Source: Planctomycetota bacterium
GTDB taxonomy: Bacteria > Planctomycetota > Brocadiia > Brocadiales > Brocadiaceae
Reading direction: 5' to 3'
DNA length: 5,916 nt
Assembly: GCA_023261465.1 (NCBI GenBank)
Contig: JAHFOW010000071.1
Location: 7,775 to 13,690 of the forward strand
Below the pieces are notes generated by a model. The model saw only the letters and a program-made list of their open reading frames with translations, was not told where the DNA came from and did not search any database. Of the stretch, positions 1-5,435 are shown piece after piece. The stretch's first letter is position 1; each line of letters begins with the position of its first letter. The position numbers and the translations under genes are program-made.

Positions 1-18
1 TTCTTATAACAATTTTAC

Positions 19-47
19 TTGAAACTTAATGTGTCGTTTGCTATTAT
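19..47 (+). promoter_or_regulatory. Probable sigma-70-type promoter for the coiled-coil gene
   Basis: A TTGAAA box at 19-24 is followed, after a 17-base spacer, by TATTAT at 42-47. Both boxes are close to the housekeeping consensus and the spacing is optimal. Transcription would start near 54, leaving a leader of roughly 78 bases before the ATG at 132. The surrounding sequence is AT-rich, so chance matches are possible. No operator is evident. Confidence 0.5.
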
Positions 48-131
48 GCATTTGCGTATTTTTTACCTGAATTAATATAAGTAGTAATGTAAGGCATTAG
101 AAACTTAAAGTACACCAGAAGGGGGTATCCA

Positions 132-974
132 ATGTCTAGTTGTGGCTCAAAAGCAAAAGCAGTGATGGTTGTATTGGTAGGCGTTTTCGGACTACTATGT
201 GTTGGTTTCGGAGTTTCGGTTACAGAAAAGTATAGATTGCAAAAAGAGCGGGTGCACGCCCTTGAAAAGCAACTAAGGGCAGGGCGAACTGAGGTGCTGA
301 AAATTCCTGACCTTATGGAAAATTTGGACAAGGTTGAGGTTGCAAAGAAAGAGGTAGAGGGTAAATTCACCGCATGTGCTTCAGAAAAAGATGCATTGGT
401 GGCAAAGGCGGCTGAGTTACAGAAGGAGGTCGATACCTTTGGCGCTATTAAGGTTGCAGTGGGCGTCCAAATCAGCGGTTTGCAGATCACCATTCAGGAA
501 CAGCAAAATAAGCTTAATGCCATAGAAGAATCAAAAAGTAAACTGGCACAACAGCTTGCGTCCCTTGAAGAAGAGAGAAAAGGACTTGCTGAAAAATCAG
601 ACTTACAGACGTCAGACATGAAGAGGCGCAATGATGAGATAAAGAACCAGCTCATATATTTTACGGAGGCAAAGAAGTTGGCCGATCAGGAACTTGCAGA
701 AAAGCAGAAGGCTTTATCTGACCTCCAGAAGGCAAAAGAGGAATTGGAAAAAGAGTTAGCAAAGATCAAATCGCAGGAGCCAACATCTGCTCCTCAAAGT
801 TCTTTATCAACTCCTCATTTTCCGGTTATGAATGCTTCCACAGGAAATGTTACGGACGAATTGGACAAAACTTTTGCTCTACTCCGCGAACGGATTACCT
901 CCCCCGAGATTGCTCTGGATGAAGTAAGCGTTCTCCTTTCAAGGATGGATAAGGCCTTAAAGAGTTTAAGATAA
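132..974 (+). CDS. Membrane-anchored coiled-coil protein of unknown function
   Basis: This is a 280-residue protein that I do not recognise. A short N-terminus with Lys7 and Lys9 precedes one hydrophobic segment (about residues 11-30), which looks like a non-cleaved signal anchor. Cys23 is not in a lipobox, because Leu22 rather than a small residue precedes it. Residues about 35-217 are rich in Glu, Lys, Gln, Ala and Leu with heptad-like spacing, giving a long coiled coil. A less charged break near residues 102-117 (Phe-Gly-Ala-Ile-Lys onward) interrupts it. A Pro/Ser/Thr-rich linker (about 217-232) leads to a C-terminal helical region (about 238-280). By the positive-inside rule the coil should lie outside the cytoplasmic membrane. 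The start is supported by a purine-rich AGAAGGGGG (117-125) six bases before the ATG. The gene stands alone, with its own promoter and a strong terminator. A structural or envelope role is possible, but no function can be assigned. Confidence 0.85.
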   Translation: MSSCGSKAKAVMVVLVGVFGLLCVGFGVSVTEKYRLQKERVHALEKQLRAGRTEVLKIPDLMENLDKVEVAKKEVEGKFTACASEKDALVAKAAELQKEVDTFGAIKVAVGVQISGLQITIQEQQNKLNAIEESKSKLAQQLASLEEERKGLAEKSDLQTSDMKRRNDEIKNQLIYFTEAKKLADQELAEKQKALSDLQKAKEELEKELAKIKSQEPTSAPQSSLSTPHFPVMNASTGNVTDELDKTFALLRERITSPEIALDEVSVLLSRMDKALKSLR

Positions 975-1000
975 GAGTTAATCAAAAATTTGTTTTTTAT

Positions 1001-1036
1001 AAAAAAAGGGGAGAATATAAGTTCTCCCCTTTTTTT
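1001..1036. terminator. Symmetric, probably bidirectional intrinsic terminator
   Basis: Arms at 1001-1015 and 1022-1036 are perfect 15-base inverted complements around a six-base loop (1016-1021). The GC-rich core is GGGGAGAA/TTCTCCCC. It is flanked by seven A on the left and seven T on the right, so a U-tract follows the hairpin in either direction. It lies 26 bases after the coiled-coil gene stop and is also downstream of the leftward genes, so it can end transcription from both sides. Confidence 0.92.
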
Positions 1037-1053
1037 CATTAAATCCCGCCATT

Positions 1054-1149
1054 TTATGTTGCGACTGGTTCTGTTTTACAGGTTTTAGCGAAATGTACAT
1101 CACAAGCTCCGCTCAATTGCTTCTGTACTGCTACTATTAGCCATCCCAT
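1054..1149 (-). CDS. Possible 31-residue small ORF, unassigned
   Basis: On the minus strand an ATG lies ten bases after the stop of the pseudouridine synthase gene. It opens a 31-codon frame ending in TAA, 18 bases before the terminator stem. The peptide starts MGWLIVAVQKQL, contains two cysteines in the segment GACDVHFAKTCKTE, and ends PVAT. There is no Shine-Dalgarno sequence, so translation would depend on coupling to the upstream gene. The frame fills the space between gene and terminator neatly, but an open frame this short is expected by chance. It could instead be a remnant of a repeat or of a longer gene. I do not recognise the peptide. Confidence 0.25.
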   Translation of the reverse strand: MGWLIVAVQKQLSGACDVHFAKTCKTEPVAT

Positions 1150-1159
1150 AAAAGCAATA

Positions 1160-1858
1160 TTAACTATTATTTGTTTTTATCTCGTGCCACATACCAACGG
1201 GAATATTATCCAACTTATAATGACCGAATTGTATACGTATCAGCCTTATGACTTTTTTCTCAAGAGATTCAAAGAGTCTTCTTATCTCGCGGTTTTTGCC
1301 TTCGGTCAAAGTAATTTTTACATACGTTGACGATGAATCCTGATTTAAAATTTTTATAGTGGCGGGGCGTGTTGTTTCTCCACGGCCGATTTCTGTGCCT
1401 TTGCGGATACTTTCCAAATCCTCTTCAGTAATAACTCCATCAATCAATACCTCGTATGTCCTTGGGACATTATTTTTCGGGTCTGTGAGTCTGTCTCCGA
1501 AGGCAGTATCGTTTGTGAATATTAACAGTCCTTCAGAATCCTGATCAAGTCTCCCAACAGGAAACAACCAGTCATCCATATTCTCAAGCAAGTCATATAC
1601 TGTTTTTCTGCCAAGCTCATCCTGTCTTGTTGTTACATAACCCTTCGGTTTATGAAAAAGGATGTAACGCTTTCTTTTTTCTGCAAGCGGTTTATTATCC
1701 AGAAGAATCTTATCGCGGGAATTAATCTGTTTGCCCGGGTCAAAAATAGTACGCCCGTTTATTTTTATTCTTCCGTTTTTTACAAGACCTACAGCTTGCT
1801 TCCTGGAGCAAATACCTTTTTTAGATAATACGCGGATAATGTTTTGTGTTCTTGTCAT
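1160..1858 (-). CDS. rRNA pseudouridine synthase, RsuA/RluB/RluE family
   Basis: This 232-residue enzyme isomerises a specific uridine in ribosomal RNA to pseudouridine. An N-terminal S4-like RNA-binding domain (about residues 2-60, with SKKGICSRKQA and KNGRIKING) precedes the catalytic domain. That domain holds the family motif GRLDQDSEGLLIF, whose first Asp (Asp105) is the expected catalytic residue. The late conserved block GKNREIRRLFE (about 187-197) is also present. Family membership is clear; whether the target is 16S or 23S rRNA is not, so no symbol is given. I chose the ATG at 1858. A TTG at 1870 adds only Met-Leu-Phe-Phe but has the better ribosome-binding signal, GGTGATC five bases upstream, so it is a real alternative. 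The gene begins 31 bases after the thyX stop on the same strand and is probably cotranscribed with it. The symmetric hairpin at 1001-1036 is the likely end of the transcript. Confidence 0.93.
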   Translation of the reverse strand: MTRTQNIIRVLSKKGICSRKQAVGLVKNGRIKINGRTIFDPGKQINSRDKILLDNKPLAEKRKRYILFHKPKGYVTTRQDELGRKTVYDLLENMDDWLFPVGRLDQDSEGLLIFTNDTAFGDRLTDPKNNVPRTYEVLIDGVITEEDLESIRKGTEIGRGETTRPATIKILNQDSSSTYVKITLTEGKNREIRRLFESLEKKVIRLIRIQFGHYKLDNIPVGMWHEIKTNNS

Positions 1859-1889
1859 GAAGAAAAGCAACCTGGGATCACCCTAATTT

Positions 1890-2621
1890 TTATACCAGAC
1901 TTTGAAATTTTTTTCTGACCTCGTCCATCCTTCCGCAAGTCATTTTCCCCTCCGGGCATTCATCATGTACACAACCGGGGCCTGCGTCCTTAAATATGTG
2001 GGGTGAGACTTTTTTAACCAGCCGAAGCATCTCTATCGCCATAGCCCTTATCTCCCACTGGGCGCGGTTACAACATCGTACCCGAAAAAAATGGATCAAC
2101 TCCCGGCCATTCATGGTAAGGATAATTTTAGTCTCAGCTGCATTTGGCAACAAAAAACGGGCATCTTCAAAAGAACTTTCTCCTTTTTCTCCGAGCGCAT
2201 CCACAATCTCGTCATACCACTTCTGAACATTCTCCATCTTTTCAATAAACCACTGCTTTTTACCGATTTTTTCAATACTGGGCGGAACAATAAAATGAAA
2301 CCCACGAGCCTTCTTACCCTGTTGTCCCACATATCGTTGACTCTGCTGGGAATATGAGGCCAGGCGATGACGTACAAGCTGATGAGAACAGGCACGGGAA
2401 ATGCCTTCTACTCCAAAGGTAAAGGTAATATGTTCAACAGGCGAGAGGTGCCGCATATCGGTGAGCTTTTCTATAAAACCAGCCTGGTCTTTAATCCCGA
2501 TCTGCTTCTCTAATTCCTGAATAGAAGCCGGACTATAACACAACTTCGCCGCCTGGGCTACCATTTCTTCCGGATTGGGTGTGTAACGTAACAAGATGAC
2601 ATTTAATTTTGATTCGGTCAT
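1890..2621 (-). CDS. thyX: FAD-dependent thymidylate synthase ThyX
   Basis: This 243-residue flavoenzyme makes dTMP from dUMP using methylenetetrahydrofolate and NADPH, replacing the unrelated ThyA. The diagnostic ThyX signature R-H-R-x2-S-x4-S-x-R is intact at residues 84-96 (RHRLASYSQQSQR). Other family blocks are LCYSP (27-31), RHLSPVEHITFTF (57-69), NGRELIHFFRVRCC (171-184) and AQWEIR (187-192). The C-terminus carries a GPGC-x4-C-x6-C pattern (Cys217, Cys222, Cys229) followed by an Arg/Lys-rich tail. Length is normal for the family. The ATG at 2621 gives the usual short lead into the first strand, although no Shine-Dalgarno sequence precedes it. The pseudouridine synthase gene follows closely downstream. 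No thyA or folate gene is in the window. Confidence 0.97.
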   Translation of the reverse strand: MTESKLNVILLRYTPNPEEMVAQAAKLCYSPASIQELEKQIGIKDQAGFIEKLTDMRHLSPVEHITFTFGVEGISRACSHQLVRHRLASYSQQSQRYVGQQGKKARGFHFIVPPSIEKIGKKQWFIEKMENVQKWYDEIVDALGEKGESSFEDARFLLPNAAETKIILTMNGRELIHFFRVRCCNRAQWEIRAMAIEMLRLVKKVSPHIFKDAGPGCVHDECPEGKMTCGRMDEVRKKFQSLV

Positions 2622-2638
2622 ATATGAATATCAATTAG

Positions 2639-2668
2639 ACACGGATGAATACAAATTACCAGGATTTT
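2639..2668. repeat. Fragment resembling the common ACACGGAT/ACAGATT intergenic repeat
   Basis: Just upstream of thyX is a stretch with ACACGGATGAATACAAATT followed by ACCAGGATTTT. It looks like a decayed copy of the quasi-periodic ACACGGATxxACACAGATT family that I recall from intergenic regions of many environmental bacterial genomes. A second stretch with the same flavour lies at 5269-5292. This is recalled resemblance, with divergence, and no function is implied. Confidence 0.35.
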
Positions 2669-2694
2669 AATTATGCCACCTTTGGCAACTACTC

Positions 2695-2776
2695 TGGTAG
2701 GAGCCGTCTCCTGACGGCGATGGATATGCACACCGGCGAGCAAGCTCCAGTCGCCAGCAGAAGTTGGCTCCTACCA
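2695..2776. repeat. REP-like imperfect palindrome with GTAGGAGC-type ends
   Basis: Perfect 11-base inverted arms, TGGTAGGAGCC (2695-2705) and GGCTCCTACCA (2766-2776), enclose 60 bases. Pairing extends inward: after five unpaired positions CTG and GGCGA on the left (2711-2713 and 2716-2720) pair with TCGCC and CAG on the right (2751-2755 and 2758-2760). The middle, read on the minus strand, contains GGAGCTTGCTCGCCGGTG. This resembles repetitive extragenic palindromes, which are often spread by REP-associated tyrosine transposases (RAYT). It sits between two leftward genes, where the RNA could fold into a long hairpin after the adenosyltransferase gene, though it has no U-tract. Confidence 0.75.
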
Positions 2777-2802
2777 AAAACATTGAAATTCCTATACATA
2801 AA

Positions 2803-2819
2803 TCGCAGAGAAAGACGCA
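2803..2819. repeat. Short CGCAGAG-type repeat fragment
   Basis: The stretch TCGCAGAGAAAGACGCA resembles the widespread CCGCAGAGxxCGCAGAG intergenic repeat. A longer relative is at 5228-5257. With the palindrome at 2695-2776 and the fragment at 2639-2668, the 223-base gap between thyX and the adenosyltransferase gene is largely made of repeat debris. A single copy this short could be chance. Confidence 0.3.
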
Positions 2820-2844
2820 TATCTTGTGTCTCTACCTTATATAT

Positions 2845-3372
2845 CTAAAATTCAATACCTTTTTGTGCCCTTATACCTTTTTTAAACGGATGCTTGATCT
2901 CCCGCATCTCAGTTACCAGATCCGCCAGATCAATAATCTTATCGTGTGCATTACGACCGGTAACGACTACGTTCAGTTTTTGCGGTCTTTCTTTTAGCAC
3001 GGATACGACATCATCAATATTTAAGAGACCGTAATCAATCATATTATTAATCTCATCGAGAATAATCACATCATACAAACCGGAGAGTATCTCCTTTTTT
3101 GCATAATCCCATGATACCCTGGCATTTTCAATAACTTCCTCTGGCTGGTCGCCTTTCTTTGTTTTTACAAAACCCTGCCCTAACTGAACGATCCGAAAAT
3201 ATGGTTCTAATCGCTTCACCGCATCAAGCTCGCCGGTATGCCATGAGCCTTTAATAAACTGGAGCATTAGCACCTTCATACCATGGCCAACAGCCCGAAG
3301 ACCAACGCCTAACGCTGCCGTGGTTTTACCCTTCCCATTCCCCGTATTTACAATAACAAGTCCATATTCCAT
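2845..3372 (-). CDS. cobO: Cob(I)alamin / cob(I)yrinate a,c-diamide adenosyltransferase, BtuR/CobA (CobO) type
   Basis: This 175-residue cytosolic enzyme transfers the adenosyl group of ATP to the cobalt of a reduced corrinoid, forming the coenzyme B12 bond in salvage or synthesis. Residues 11-20 are the characteristic P-loop GNGKGKTTAA of the BtuR/CobA family. A hydrophobic strand ends in an Asp-Glu pair at 106-107 (VIILDEINN, a Walker B-like site). VVVTGRNAH lies at 135-143, and the C-terminus is the family tail with HPFKKGIRAQKGIEF. It is slightly shorter than enteric BtuR (about 196 residues), which has extra N-terminal sequence, and looks complete. The ATG at 3372 starts directly at the first strand. 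No Shine-Dalgarno sequence is visible, which fits a very short leader from the promoter at 3383-3409. No other cobalamin gene and no convincing cobalamin riboswitch is in view. Confidence 0.96.
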   Translation of the reverse strand: MEYGLVIVNTGNGKGKTTAALGVGLRAVGHGMKVLMLQFIKGSWHTGELDAVKRLEPYFRIVQLGQGFVKTKKGDQPEEVIENARVSWDYAKKEILSGLYDVIILDEINNMIDYGLLNIDDVVSVLKERPQKLNVVVTGRNAHDKIIDLADLVTEMREIKHPFKKGIRAQKGIEF

Positions 3373-3382
3373 AAGTGAAAAG

Positions 3383-3409
3383 ATTATATAAATTAAGAAT
3401 AAAAGTCAA
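3383..3409 (-). promoter_or_regulatory. Probable promoter for the adenosyltransferase gene
   Basis: On the minus strand TTGACT (3409-3404) is followed after 15 bases by a perfect TATAAT (3388-3383). Fifteen bases is shorter than ideal; an overlapping TAATCT gives 17. Transcription would start within a few bases of the ATG at 3372, so the mRNA would be nearly leaderless, in line with the missing ribosome-binding site. Confidence 0.45.
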
Positions 3410-3452
3410 GGATATTGAATTTTTTTTCACCATCTTTAATTTCTGAAATTTA

Positions 3453-3481
3453 TTGACAACGAGCGCTGTAATCCTTAATAT
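3453..3481 (+). promoter_or_regulatory. Sigma-70-type promoter for the antiporter operon
   Basis: A perfect TTGACA at 3453-3458 is followed after 17 bases by TAATAT at 3476-3481. Transcription would start near 3488, giving a leader of about 65 bases. The spacer contains the palindrome AGCGCT. The leader is too short for a c-di-AMP (ydaO-type) riboswitch. It does hold a seven-codon frame at 3515-3538 ending just before the ribosome-binding site. Confidence 0.6.
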
Positions 3482-3541
3482 CATTTTTTCCGAGATAAAC
3501 GTACATAGAGTTTTATGGAGAACAAGAAACGCATTTAAAGA

Positions 3542-3547
3542 AAGGGA
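3542..3547 (+). promoter_or_regulatory. Ribosome-binding site that fixes the khtT-like start
   Basis: AAGGGA lies six bases before the ATG at 3554. An earlier ATG at 3550 is in another frame and only three bases from this site, so the 3554 start is preferred; it also gives the conserved N-terminus. Confidence 0.6.
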
Positions 3548-3553
3548 TTATGT

Positions 3554-4063
3554 ATGGCAAAGGTAAAAGAATGCGACCTGCCTGGCATTGGTAAAAAATT
3601 TACCCTGGAACTGGATTCAGGTGACAAATTGGTGGTAGTAATTCATTCTTCTGGTGAAAGAGAGGTCTTTAAGTTCACAGAAGAAGGCGATGAACCTGTA
3701 TCGGTAACAAGGCTTAGCGACGAAGAGGCGCACCAGATAGGCGCTATACTCGCGGGAACGTACTTCCAGCCCGTCATCGAAGAAGAACAAAAATTAACCA
3801 TGAAAAATGCCACCATGGAATGGATCAAGATTGTGGACGATTCGATGCTGGCTCATAAAAAGATCGAAGATTTGGATATCAGGAAACTGACAGGGGTATC
3901 CATTACCACTATTATTCGGGGTGAAACGGTAATCCCGAACCCCCGTTCCAGCGAAATCATTAAGCCACAGGATACTATTATCGTTATCGGAAGCAATGAA
4001 CAGATTAACAATTTCCTTACCACCTTTGAAATTAAACACCGTTTAGAAAATGATTGTCAATGA
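3554..4063 (+). CDS. khtT: KhtT-like regulatory subunit of a cation/proton antiporter (RCK_C domain)
   Basis: This soluble 169-residue protein matches the layout of Bacillus KhtT (about 165 residues). An N-terminal beta-rich domain (about 1-75) contains DLPGIGKKF, SGDKLVVVIH and a DEEAHQIGAILAGTYFQP helix, all features I associate with KhtT. A C-terminal RCK_C/TrkA-C domain (about 80-158) has GVSITTIIRG, the VIPNP turn (127-131), then QDTIIVIGSNEQINNF. In characterised KhtT the RCK_C dimer binds c-di-AMP and controls the membrane partner; that ligand is inferred here, not seen. There is no transmembrane segment and no nucleotide-binding RCK_N domain. The stop codon overlaps the next gene by 14 bases, so the two products are very likely made together as one complex. 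The promoter at 3453-3481 should drive both. Confidence 0.9.
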   Translation: MAKVKECDLPGIGKKFTLELDSGDKLVVVIHSSGEREVFKFTEEGDEPVSVTRLSDEEAHQIGAILAGTYFQPVIEEEQKLTMKNATMEWIKIVDDSMLAHKKIEDLDIRKLTGVSITTIIRGETVIPNPRSSEIIKPQDTIIVIGSNEQINNFLTTFEIKHRLENDCQ

Positions 4064-5225
4064 AAGTGTATTTTCATTAGGCATTTCCCTCATTGCCTTA
4101 TTCTTTGCTGGTTTGCTGGCAACGAAGATCAACCAGTCGCTCACTGCCGTGTTTATCATAGTCGGGATGATCCTACAAAACTTCTTCCCCGTTACAATAA
4201 TCACAGAATTCATCGCCACTCTGGGGATTATCTTTATGTTGTTCATGTTTGGCCTTGAATTTTCCGTTGGCAGTCTCCTCAATAACCAGAGGAAGATATT
4301 TTATTCAGGATCTTACGATCTCATCTTTAACTTTCCTATCGGCATATTTTTCGGCTGGTTATTGGGATACAACCTGATACAATCGTTGCTCCTCGGTGGG
4401 ATTGTTTATGTAACCAGTTCCGTGATTGTGGCCAAATCTATCATTGATTTAAAACGTTCCGCAAATCCGGAAACCGAATACCTCCTCAATACCTTGATTT
4501 TTGAAGATATGTTTATCGCCTCTTTCCTGGCATGTCTCGTTGGTATTATAAACTACGGTCACATTGACGTAAAAGGCATATTTTTTGTCCTATTAAAGAC
4601 ATCGGCCTTTTTTGCATTTTTCATCGTGCTCTCGAAAACCTCAAAAAAATTCATAGATAAGATCATTGATATAGAACACACGGAATTATTCGTAATCCTG
4701 ATCCTTTCCCTTATCGTACTCTCTGCAGGCGCTGCATCCAGAATAGGTCTTTCTGAGGCAATTGGGGCATTTCTTGCAGGACTCGTACTGTCAGAAACAA
4801 AGCAAAGGCATAGAATTTCAGAGGCAATCAAGCCCTTTCAACAGTTCTCTACGGCAATATTCTTTGTTGCATTCGGGATGTCGATCGAATACAAGCATAT
4901 AGGAAGCCTGATACCGATTGGTATATTTATCTTTATTGTTACCTCTTTCAGCAAAGTAATCGGCGGTTATTTTATTGGTAAAAAATATGCTTTATCGAAA
5001 AAGTCAAGTCTGAGGCTTGGCTTTAGCCTCATTCCCAGGGGTGAATTTTCCATCATCCTCGCAGGAATAGTTACGATGAATCACGACCTGCCATATCCCC
5101 TGAAATCCCTTACCGGTGTTTATGTATTACTGAGCGCCATCCTCGGCAGTATTATCATGAAGGAGTCTGACTGGATTACCCGGTGGTTTATTGAAAAGAG
5201 AGACAAAACAGACAAAAAGTGGTAG
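4050..5225 (+). CDS. khtU: KhtU-like monovalent cation/proton antiporter, CPA2 family
   Basis: This 391-residue integral membrane protein is the transport subunit, expected to exchange K+ (or Na+) for H+ across the cytoplasmic membrane. It is hydrophobic almost throughout, with about a dozen membrane helices, and fits the Na+/H+ exchanger fold. Family-typical features are LGIIFMLFMFGLEFS (58-72), VTSSVIVAKS (121-130) in the first crossed-helix region, and an acidic Glu-Asp pair at 152-153 (LIFEDMF) where CPA antiporters place ion-binding residues. GAFLAGLVLSE (239-249) and the conserved PRGEFS near the second crossed helix (329-334) follow. It ends with a short charged tail and lacks the C-terminal RCK_N domain of KefB/KefC, as expected when regulation comes from a separate subunit. 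The ATG at 4050 overlaps the upstream gene by 14 bases and has no strong ribosome-binding site, pointing to translational coupling. Ion specificity cannot be read from sequence. No terminator follows directly. Confidence 0.92.
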   Translation: MIVNESVFSLGISLIALFFAGLLATKINQSLTAVFIIVGMILQNFFPVTIITEFIATLGIIFMLFMFGLEFSVGSLLNNQRKIFYSGSYDLIFNFPIGIFFGWLLGYNLIQSLLLGGIVYVTSSVIVAKSIIDLKRSANPETEYLLNTLIFEDMFIASFLACLVGIINYGHIDVKGIFFVLLKTSAFFAFFIVLSKTSKKFIDKIIDIEHTELFVILILSLIVLSAGAASRIGLSEAIGAFLAGLVLSETKQRHRISEAIKPFQQFSTAIFFVAFGMSIEYKHIGSLIPIGIFIFIVTSFSKVIGGYFIGKKYALSKKSSLRLGFSLIPRGEFSIILAGIVTMNHDLPYPLKSLTGVYVLLSAILGSIIMKESDWITRWFIEKRDKTDKKW

Positions 5226-5227
5226 CT

Positions 5228-5257
5228 CACCGCAGAGGATGCAAAGGGTACAGAGAA
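5228..5257. repeat. Degenerate CGCAGAG-type intergenic repeat
   Basis: Three bases after the khtU stop, CACCGCAGAGGATGCAAAGG continues as GTACAGAGAA. It has a loose period of about 9-10 bases (GCAGAGG, GCAAAGG, ACAGAGA). It resembles the CACCGCAGAGxxCGCAGAG family that I recall as common in environmental bacteria. A shorter relative is at 2803-2819. Confidence 0.45.
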
Positions 5258-5268
5258 GAAATTAGAAA

Positions 5269-5292
5269 CCCACAGATTGCATAGATTATCAA
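5269..5292. repeat. Degenerate ACAGATT-type intergenic repeat
   Basis: CCCACAGATTGCATAGATTA and the following TCAA contain two copies of a ten-base unit (ACAGATTGC, ATAGATTAT). They resemble the ACACAGATTACACAGATT repeat class that often accompanies CGCAGAG repeats. It follows that repeat here by about 11 bases. A related fragment lies upstream of thyX at 2639-2668. Confidence 0.4.
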
Positions 5293-5435
5293 CGACAACG
5301 GAACAGATGTTCACCCCAATGTGAAAAATACAAAATCCATAAAAGCCTTGTATTCATTGGCTATTAAGTTTACTGGTAAGTTTCTTTCTCGCGATTATTC
5401 GTATATTCCGGCTTGGTAATACCTCCGGCAAACAG

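Larger units (their letters stand above)
5226..5435. other. Non-coding stretch between khtU and the CRISPR array
   Basis: No convincing gene lies here. The first 70 bases hold two repeat-like fragments (5228-5257 and 5269-5292). A weak hairpin, TAAAAGCC (5340-5347) with GGCTATTA (5359-5366) and one mismatch, has an 11-base loop and no T-run, so it is not a good terminator. The last 60 bases have no feature I can name. If the array is read leftward, this is its trailer side; if rightward, it would be the leader. Confidence 0.5.

Noticed and set aside
23..108. Nine-base direct repeat GAAACTTAA at 21-29 and 100-108 upstream of the coiled-coil gene
   Set aside because: Short and AT-rich; one copy overlaps the -35 box, so an operator is possible, but chance is as likely.
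186..212. Lipoprotein signal in the coiled-coil protein (Cys23 in the hydrophobic segment)
   Set aside because: The residues before the cysteine (Gly-Leu-Leu) do not make a lipobox, which needs Gly, Ala or Ser at the -1 position, and the hydrophobic run continues past the cysteine.
44..493. Minus-strand 149-codon frame opposite the coiled-coil gene
   Set aside because: It is antisense to a well-supported gene, is rich in Ser/Thr/Phe as expected of the complement of a Glu/Lys-rich coil, and has no start signal.
1040..1160. tRNA or other structured RNA gene between the terminator and the pseudouridine synthase gene
   Set aside because: No cloverleaf arms, TPsiC-like box or strong stem were found on either strand.
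2091..2395. Open frames on both strands inside thyX
   Set aside because: thyX carries an intact family signature in its own frame; these are shadows.
2645..2848. Plus-strand 67-codon open frame between thyX and the adenosyltransferase gene
   Set aside because: Most of it is the translated palindrome at 2695-2776 plus repeat fragments; it has no ribosome-binding site and no protein-like pattern.
3373..3553. Possible cobalamin or c-di-AMP riboswitch in the divergent region
   Set aside because: The region is only 181 bases with promoters facing both ways; neither leader is long enough, and no B12-box-like or ydaO-like conserved segment was seen.
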